17,888 nt of DNA from positions 1 through 17,888 of the forward strand of contig CALJUR010000025.1 in the NCBI GenBank assembly GCA_937975765.1, given 5' to 3'. The notes beneath the pieces were generated by a model. It worked only from the letters and a program-made list of their open reading frames with translations, did not search any database and was not told the origin of the DNA. This DNA is from an uncultured Myxococcales bacterium (GTDB taxonomy: Bacteria; Myxococcota_A; UBA9042; DTJE01). Position numbers and translations under genes: made by a program. Of this stretch, positions 14,445 to 17,888 are shown piece by piece; within the stretch, counting starts at the first letter, position 1, and every line of letters begins with the position of its first letter.

Positions 14445-15212
14445 TCAGCCGGGGCCGCCCGCCTCGACACGCCGGGCGCACAGCAGCGCCGCACCGATCG
14501 CCGTCACCAGTTGCGGCGACGGCGGCACGGTCACCTCCGTCCCCAGCGCCGTCGCCAGCGCCCGGACCACCGCCTGGGACTGCACCGTGCCTCCCGTGGC
14601 GACGACGGGAGCCTTCAGGCCGACCTGCCGGCCCAGGGACGCCACGCGGCTGCACACCGCGGCCAGCACGCCCTTCAGGATGCGGTCCGGCGGGTGCCGG
14701 GAGGACAGCAGGCCGACGACCTCCGATTCCGCGAAGACGGTGCAGGTGCTGGTGACGGGCAACGGCACCACGTCGTCCGTGGCGACCTCGTCGAACCGGT
14801 CGAAGGGCACGCGAAGGACGCGGCTCATCACCTCCAGGAACCGGCCCGTGCCGGCGGCGCACCGGTCGTTCATCGCGAAGTCCAGCACGCGGCCCGCCTC
14901 GACGCGCACCACCTTGCTGTCCTGGCCGCCGATGTCGACGACGGTCGCCGCGTGCGGCGCCAGGTGGCCGACGCCCGCCGCCAGCGCCGTGATCTCGCTG
15001 ACCTGGGCCAGGCGCGCCTCCCACAGGGTGCGGCCGTAGCCGGTGGTCAGCACCGGGATCCCCTCGGCGCCGCACTCCCGCAGGGCGCTTTCCGCGGCCT
15101 GGCGCATGTCGGGCATCGAGGGCAGGACGATGGTGGCGACGACGCGGCCGTCCTGGAGGACGGCGCACTTGGTGGCGGCGGAGCCGATGTCCAGCCCTGC
15201 GACCCGGATCAT
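14445..15212 (-). CDS. 2-hydroxyacyl-CoA dehydratase activator, BadF/HgdC-type ATPase (255 aa)
   Basis: An extremely oxygen-sensitive homodimeric ATPase that injects one high-potential electron into the dehydratase, using ATP. It belongs to the ASKHA fold. Visible motifs are the phosphate-binding GLDIGSAATK (6-15), DIGGQDSK (93-100), NDRCAAGTGRFLE (115-127) and the ATGGTVQSQAVVRAL segment (206-220). Cys118 and Cys157 (TSTCTVF) match the two cysteines that, one pair per monomer, hold the [4Fe-4S] cluster bridging the HgdC dimer. Length is typical (about 255-270). The start ATG overlaps the upstream stop as ATGA (15209-15212), so translation is coupled to the larger dehydratase subunit. A single activator gene fits a dehydratase-type homodimer better than benzoyl-CoA reductase, which uses two different ATPase subunits. 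Confidence 0.94.
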   Translation of the reverse strand: MIRVAGLDIGSAATKCAVLQDGRVVATIVLPSMPDMRQAAESALRECGAEGIPVLTTGYGRTLWEARLAQVSEITALAAGVGHLAPHAATVVDIGGQDSKVVRVEAGRVLDFAMNDRCAAGTGRFLEVMSRVLRVPFDRFDEVATDDVVPLPVTSTCTVFAESEVVGLLSSRHPPDRILKGVLAAVCSRVASLGRQVGLKAPVVATGGTVQSQAVVRALATALGTEVTVPPSPQLVTAIGAALLCARRVEAGGPG

Positions 15213-16408
15213 CCCGTCGCCCCCAGCACCTCGAAGAAGGGGACCAGGCGCTGCTGCAGGTTCTCGAACGAAACGGACCGCGGGTCGGCCATGTCCGCCT
15301 CGATCACCACGCCCGTGGAACCGGTCGCAGCCGCCACCGCGGACTTCACGCCCAGCTGGCCCAGCGAGTACCGCTTGCAGGACCGGTTCGAGTGCAGCAC
15401 GAATCCTCCGGCGCCGTACCGCCGGACCATGTCCGACAGCACGCGCACCCGGTGCGCGGCGCCGTGGTTGAGGATGATGTCGGTGTAGGCGCGGGCCAGG
15501 CTGGTGAAGGGGTCGGCCGGGTCCAGGTGCTCGACCGTCCAGGCGCTGGTGTAGGTGTCCGCCACCAGCGACACGCGGTGGGCCTCGAACAGCTTCTTCA
15601 ACTGGCGGTGGGCGGGCCAGATCGCGATGTTGTCCCAGATGACGCGCGCGCGCTCGTCCGGCACCGACGACACCTTCGCCGCCGCCCGCTGCCGGACCTC
15701 GTCCAGCAGGTGCCGGTAGTACGCGACGCAGCGTCGCGTGCCGCGCATCGACACGATCGGCGCCATGTGCACGAACGCGTCGAAGGAGGTGAAGGGGGCG
15801 GGACGCTCGGCAGCCGTCTCCAGCACCGACCTCCACAGTTCCGGCGCGGTGCGCGACCGCTGGACCACCGGGGCCAGGCGCGCCTCGGTCACGTGCCGCG
15901 CCCCCAGCCTCGACGCCTCGCCGGCCAGGTGCACCAGCTGCTCGCGCACGTAGGCGATGTCCGATTCCACCGGCGCCCCGTCGTTGAACGGGGTGTCCAG
16001 GAACAGCAGGGGCACGCCGAACCGCTGGGCGGTCACGCGGAACCAGTTCTGCACGGTGCCGCAGATGTTGTTCGACACGACGACCACGTCGGGGGGGACC
16101 AGGCGACCCAGCGGGGTGCGCCCGCTGATCTGGCTGCCGACGTCCACCCGGAAGTAGCTGCACAGGTCGCGCGAGTAGCCATCCGCCTCGGTCCGCTCGG
16201 CCAGTTCCTGCGCCATGCCGCGCGCCGAGCAGATCGCCGCGTGGTTCTCGGGGTAGAACGGGATGAAGCCCGCCGCCAGCACGATCTCGACCGGCGCCCC
16301 CGACGTGATCCAGGCCACCGGCCGGCCCACGCGGGCGCCGAACCGGGTCCACAGCACCTGGTTGCGGATGGTGGACTGCAGGCGCTTGTTGGACCGCAGT
16401 TTGATCAC
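15209..16408 (-). CDS. 2-hydroxyacyl-CoA dehydratase family subunit, HgdA/BcrB-like (399 aa)
   Basis: One of two [4Fe-4S] subunits of a radical dehydratase or benzoyl-CoA reductase-type enzyme. Characteristic segments are SGAPVEIVLAAGFIPFYPEN (36-55), DLCSYFR (81-87), NNICGTVQNWF (113-123), LDTPFND (137-143), and the C-terminal HSNRSCKRYSLGQ (339-351), with GVVIEADMADPR at 366-377. Cys60, Cys83, Cys116 and Cys344 sit at positions where the family keeps cluster ligands or conserved cysteines. Start GTG 16408 overlaps the upstream stop as GTGA and has GGAGG 7 nt before it (16416-16420, inside the upstream gene). The protein pairs with the 367-aa subunit encoded just upstream and is reduced by the activator downstream. 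The substrate (2-hydroxyglutaryl-, lactoyl-, phenyllactoyl-CoA or another) cannot be decided from sequence. Confidence 0.93.
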   Translation of the reverse strand: MIKLRSNKRLQSTIRNQVLWTRFGARVGRPVAWITSGAPVEIVLAAGFIPFYPENHAAICSARGMAQELAERTEADGYSRDLCSYFRVDVGSQISGRTPLGRLVPPDVVVVSNNICGTVQNWFRVTAQRFGVPLLFLDTPFNDGAPVESDIAYVREQLVHLAGEASRLGARHVTEARLAPVVQRSRTAPELWRSVLETAAERPAPFTSFDAFVHMAPIVSMRGTRRCVAYYRHLLDEVRQRAAAKVSSVPDERARVIWDNIAIWPAHRQLKKLFEAHRVSLVADTYTSAWTVEHLDPADPFTSLARAYTDIILNHGAAHRVRVLSDMVRRYGAGGFVLHSNRSCKRYSLGQLGVKSAVAAATGSTGVVIEADMADPRSVSFENLQQRLVPFFEVLGATG

Positions 16409-17508
16409 GGCAGCGCCTCCAGCAGGGTCTGCACGCGCGTCCGGTCGCCGCCGGAAAGGCCGGGCTGGCGGTCGACCTCCAGGACCACGGACGGGATTCC
16501 GGCCTGCCGCAGCGCGGCGACCAGCGACGGGGCCTCGAAGGCCGACGGGTCGCAGAACTTGTAGTGCAGCAGGATCGCCGCCTTCGCCCCGGCCTCGCGG
16601 GCACGATCCGCCACCGCGGCCGGCCGCCCGGTCACGAACCGTTCCGGGCTGTGCAGGGGTCGCAGGACCAGGCTGTCCGCGATCGCCTTCAGGCGGTTCG
16701 GCTCGTCCCGCCGGACGTGGCGGCCGGCCTCGCGGCAGGCGGTATTCGTGTCGTCGCAGACGATCCCTCCCCCCAGGGATTCCAGGTCGCGGACCCACCG
16801 GGGGGAGGGCAGGACATCGCCGGACAGCAGCAGGGGAACCCCCTGGAAGGGGATCGGGGCCGCATCCTCGGGAAAGGCCTCGCCGCAGCGCGCCAGGAAG
16901 TCGGCGGGCGCCATCACCTGCGCGGCGACCGCGGCCATGTAGGCCCGCGAGGCCGGGAACTCGCGCAGGGCCACCCGTTCGAACAACTGGCGAACCCGCA
17001 CCCGGGCGGCCTCGCGGTCGAGCACCGCCGAATCCAGCACCGAGGGGTCCAGCGGCCGCCCCAGCAGGACCTCGGCGTCCCGGCACAGGGCCGCCAGCGC
17101 CTGGGTTGCCTGGCGGGGGGCGGCCTCCGATTCCACCGCAATGGGCAGCCGGTACGACACGACCGGGAACGCCGGCAGGGCGGCCTGCACGATCCCGGCC
17201 AGGGAGGTCAGGGCGTCGCAGCCGCTGGTGACGCCCGCGAGGCCCACGGGCAGGTCCGCGGCCAGCAGCGTCTCGATCATGGACCGGACGGGGGTGCACG
17301 CGAAGGCCTGCAGCAGGGCATCGGCGCCGGGATACCCGTCCATCATCCGGGGGGGGATCCGGATGGCGGCCAGCCCGAAGGCGTCGAAGACCTCCAGGGG
17401 GAAGTAGGACGAGAGCGCGATGCCCAGCGGGCGACCCTCGGCAGCGGCACGTGCCCGTGCGAAGCCGACAGGGTCCTCCGCAGCCCGCTCCAGCCGGTCC
17501 GATGGCAT
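16405..17508 (-). CDS. 2-hydroxyacyl-CoA dehydratase family subunit, HgdB/BcrC-like (367 aa)
   Basis: The smaller iron-sulfur subunit and first gene of the operon. Start ATG 17508 has GGAGG 5 nt upstream; a longer frame reaching 17556 would bury this site and overlap the promoter. Family segments visible are YFPLEVFDAFGL (35-46), CTPVRSM (71-77), TSGCDALTSL (94-103), GGGIVCDDTNTACREAGRHV (246-265), and HYKFCDPSAFEAPSL (315-329) followed by GIPSVVLEVDRQ (337-348). Cys97, Cys258 and Cys319 are the likely cluster-region cysteines; Cys71 and Cys251 are extra candidates. Length matches HgdB/HadC/LcdB-type subunits (about 370-385). The protein is cytoplasmic and forms a heterodimer with the product of the next gene. 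Confidence 0.93.
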   Translation of the reverse strand: MPSDRLERAAEDPVGFARARAAAEGRPLGIALSSYFPLEVFDAFGLAAIRIPPRMMDGYPGADALLQAFACTPVRSMIETLLAADLPVGLAGVTSGCDALTSLAGIVQAALPAFPVVSYRLPIAVESEAAPRQATQALAALCRDAEVLLGRPLDPSVLDSAVLDREAARVRVRQLFERVALREFPASRAYMAAVAAQVMAPADFLARCGEAFPEDAAPIPFQGVPLLLSGDVLPSPRWVRDLESLGGGIVCDDTNTACREAGRHVRRDEPNRLKAIADSLVLRPLHSPERFVTGRPAAVADRAREAGAKAAILLHYKFCDPSAFEAPSLVAALRQAGIPSVVLEVDRQPGLSGGDRTRVQTLLEALP

Positions 17509-17528
17509 CCTGTCCTCCACGGGGCTCA

Positions 17529-17556
17529 AGTATGACATCGACGGTCCGGGGGTCAA
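17529..17556 (-). promoter_or_regulatory. Promoter candidate for the dehydratase operon
   Basis: On the minus strand TTGACC (17556-17551; 5 of 6), a 16-nt spacer and CATACT (17534-17529; 4 of 6). Transcription would start near 17522, giving a short leader of about 14 nt that still contains the GGAGG ribosome site. It diverges from the promoter at 17580-17608. Confidence 0.45.
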
Positions 17557-17579
17557 GCCGCGGGGCCTCCCCGAGTCGC

Positions 17580-17608
17580 TTGACTTGCCGGGGCCGCGAC
17601 TGAATAAT
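17580..17608 (+). promoter_or_regulatory. Strong sigma70-type promoter for the Lys/Pro-rich gene
   Basis: TTGACT (17580-17585; 5 of 6), a 17-nt spacer and AATAAT (17603-17608; 5 of 6), the best promoter match in the window apart from the tRNA-Phe -35 box. Its -35 box and that of the divergent operon form an inverted GTCAAGC/GCTTGAC repeat (17552-17558, 17578-17584). Confidence 0.6.
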
Positions 17609-17630
17609 GAGCGTCACGGCACGAGAGGCT

Positions 17631-17652
17631 GGCCGGCAGGAACCTGCTGGCC
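17631..17652 (+). promoter_or_regulatory. Leader hairpin before the Lys/Pro-rich gene
   Basis: GGCCGGCAGG (17631-17640) pairs with CCTGCTGGCC (17643-17652), ten base pairs including one G-U, across a two-base gap (AA; the closing pair next to it probably opens). It ends 8 nt before the AGGAG ribosome site at 17661-17665. No T run follows, so it is not a classical terminator. A role in mRNA stability or translation control is inferred. Confidence 0.45.
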
Positions 17653-17671
17653 GTAGGATTAGGAGATCGCC

Positions 17672-17888
17672 GTGGCAAAGAAGAACCCGACGCCCCCTCC
17701 CGCTGCGAAGAAGCCCGCACCGGCCCCGAAGAAGGCGCCCGCGCCGGCGAAGAAGCCCGAGCCGAAGAAGCCCGTGCCGGCCCCGAAGAAGGCGCCCGCG
17801 CCGGCGAAGAAGCCCGAGCCGAAGAAGCCTGCGCCGGCCCCGAAGAAGGCGCCCGCGCCGGCGAAGAAGCCCGAGCCGAAGAAGCCCG
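17672..17888 (+). CDS. Lys/Pro/Ala-rich repetitive protein, N-terminal part only
   Basis: Start GTG 17672 has AGGAG 6 nt upstream and a strong promoter about 70 bp away. The 72 codons in the window read MAKKNPTPPPAAKKPAPAP and continue as 19-residue repeats of the type KKPEPKKPxPAPKKAPAPA; the frame runs off the right edge. There are no hydrophobic segments and no signal peptide. Such a basic, disordered, proline-rich stretch can be the N-terminal arm of a histone-H1-like DNA-binding protein, of a DksA/TraR-type or other RNA-polymerase- or nucleic-acid-associated protein, or a linker. The visible part does not decide between them. The reading frame is well supported because the repeat is a multiple of three and codon choice is consistent. 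Confidence 0.8.
   Translation, partial: MAKKNPTPPPAAKKPAPAPKKAPAPAKKPEPKKPVPAPKKAPAPAKKPEPKKPAPAPKKAPAPAKKPEPKKP
17708..17888 (+). repeat. 57-bp tandem repeat (19-residue KKPEPKKP unit)
   Basis: Two full units lie at 17750-17806 and 17807-17863. They differ at two bases, giving Val or Ala at the ninth residue. A partial unit lacking the first five codons precedes them (17708-17749), and another runs into the window edge (17864-17888). Near-identity at DNA level points to recent expansion by slippage or unequal exchange, and to possible length variation between strains. Confidence 0.9.

Noticed and set aside
17509..17556. Longer N-terminus for the HgdB/BcrC-like subunit
   Set aside because: It would include the GGAGG ribosome site and the candidate promoter boxes. 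ATG 17508 has ideal spacing and yields the usual family length.
17708..17888. CRISPR-like array
   Set aside because: The repeats are contiguous without unique spacers, in frame, and encode a continuous Lys/Pro-rich protein.

Overview
The window looks like chromosomal DNA of a high-GC deltaproteobacterium, most likely a Myxococcota or Bradymonadales-type lineage. The reasons are the many cysteine-rich secreted modules typical of that group, a MYXO-CTERM-like C-terminal sorting signal, lipoproteins with CYGNxTC repeats, and the GC content. The species cannot be named from sequence alone. An oxygen-sensitive 2-hydroxyacyl-CoA dehydratase operon hints at anaerobic or microaerobic metabolism.

Layout. 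(1) 1-512: no convincing gene; a 22-bp inverted repeat pair and small hairpins. (2) 513-795: two divergently transcribed tRNA genes, tRNA-Phe(GAA) on the minus strand and tRNA-Pro(TGG) on the plus strand, with sigma70-type promoters between them. (3) 796-11994: a two-gene plus-strand operon for very large exported proteins. The first is a 1867-aa lipoprotein of Dictyostelium-type CTDC cysteine repeats, other cysteine modules and about seven PPC-like beta-sandwich domains. The second is a 1750-aa subtilisin-family protease fused to a split von Willebrand A domain, calcium-binding thrombospondin-3-like repeats, an Ig-like domain, six cysteine-rich repeats and a MYXO-CTERM-like tail. (4) 12054-12094: a second, damaged copy of tRNA-Pro. 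A 43-bp exact direct repeat joins it to the intact tRNA-Pro, so 757-12098 has the outline of an 11.3-kb island integrated at a tRNA 3' end, but no integrase is present. Sampled lines inside it are less GC-rich (about 52-67%) than sampled lines to its right (about 65-78%). (5) 12134-14428: a cysteine-rich lipoprotein gene (minus) diverging from a CDF zinc-exporter gene (plus). (6) 14445-17508: a minus-strand operon of two 2-hydroxyacyl-CoA dehydratase/benzoyl-CoA reductase-family subunits and their ATP-dependent activator, coupled by 4-bp start/stop overlaps. (7) 17672 to the right edge: the start of a Lys/Pro/Ala-rich protein built from 57-bp tandem repeats, behind a good promoter and a leader hairpin.

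How the parts may work together. The two giant proteins are almost certainly made and exported together (15-bp gap, strong Shine-Dalgarno site) and share related cysteine modules. A cell-surface protease with an adhesive, metal-binding ectodomain plus a large multi-PPC partner that lacks its own peptidase is the most unusual content here. The dehydratase operon is a complete enzyme set (two iron-sulfur subunits plus an activating ATPase) whose substrate cannot be read from sequence. No CRISPR array, insertion sequence, integrase or phage gene was seen.
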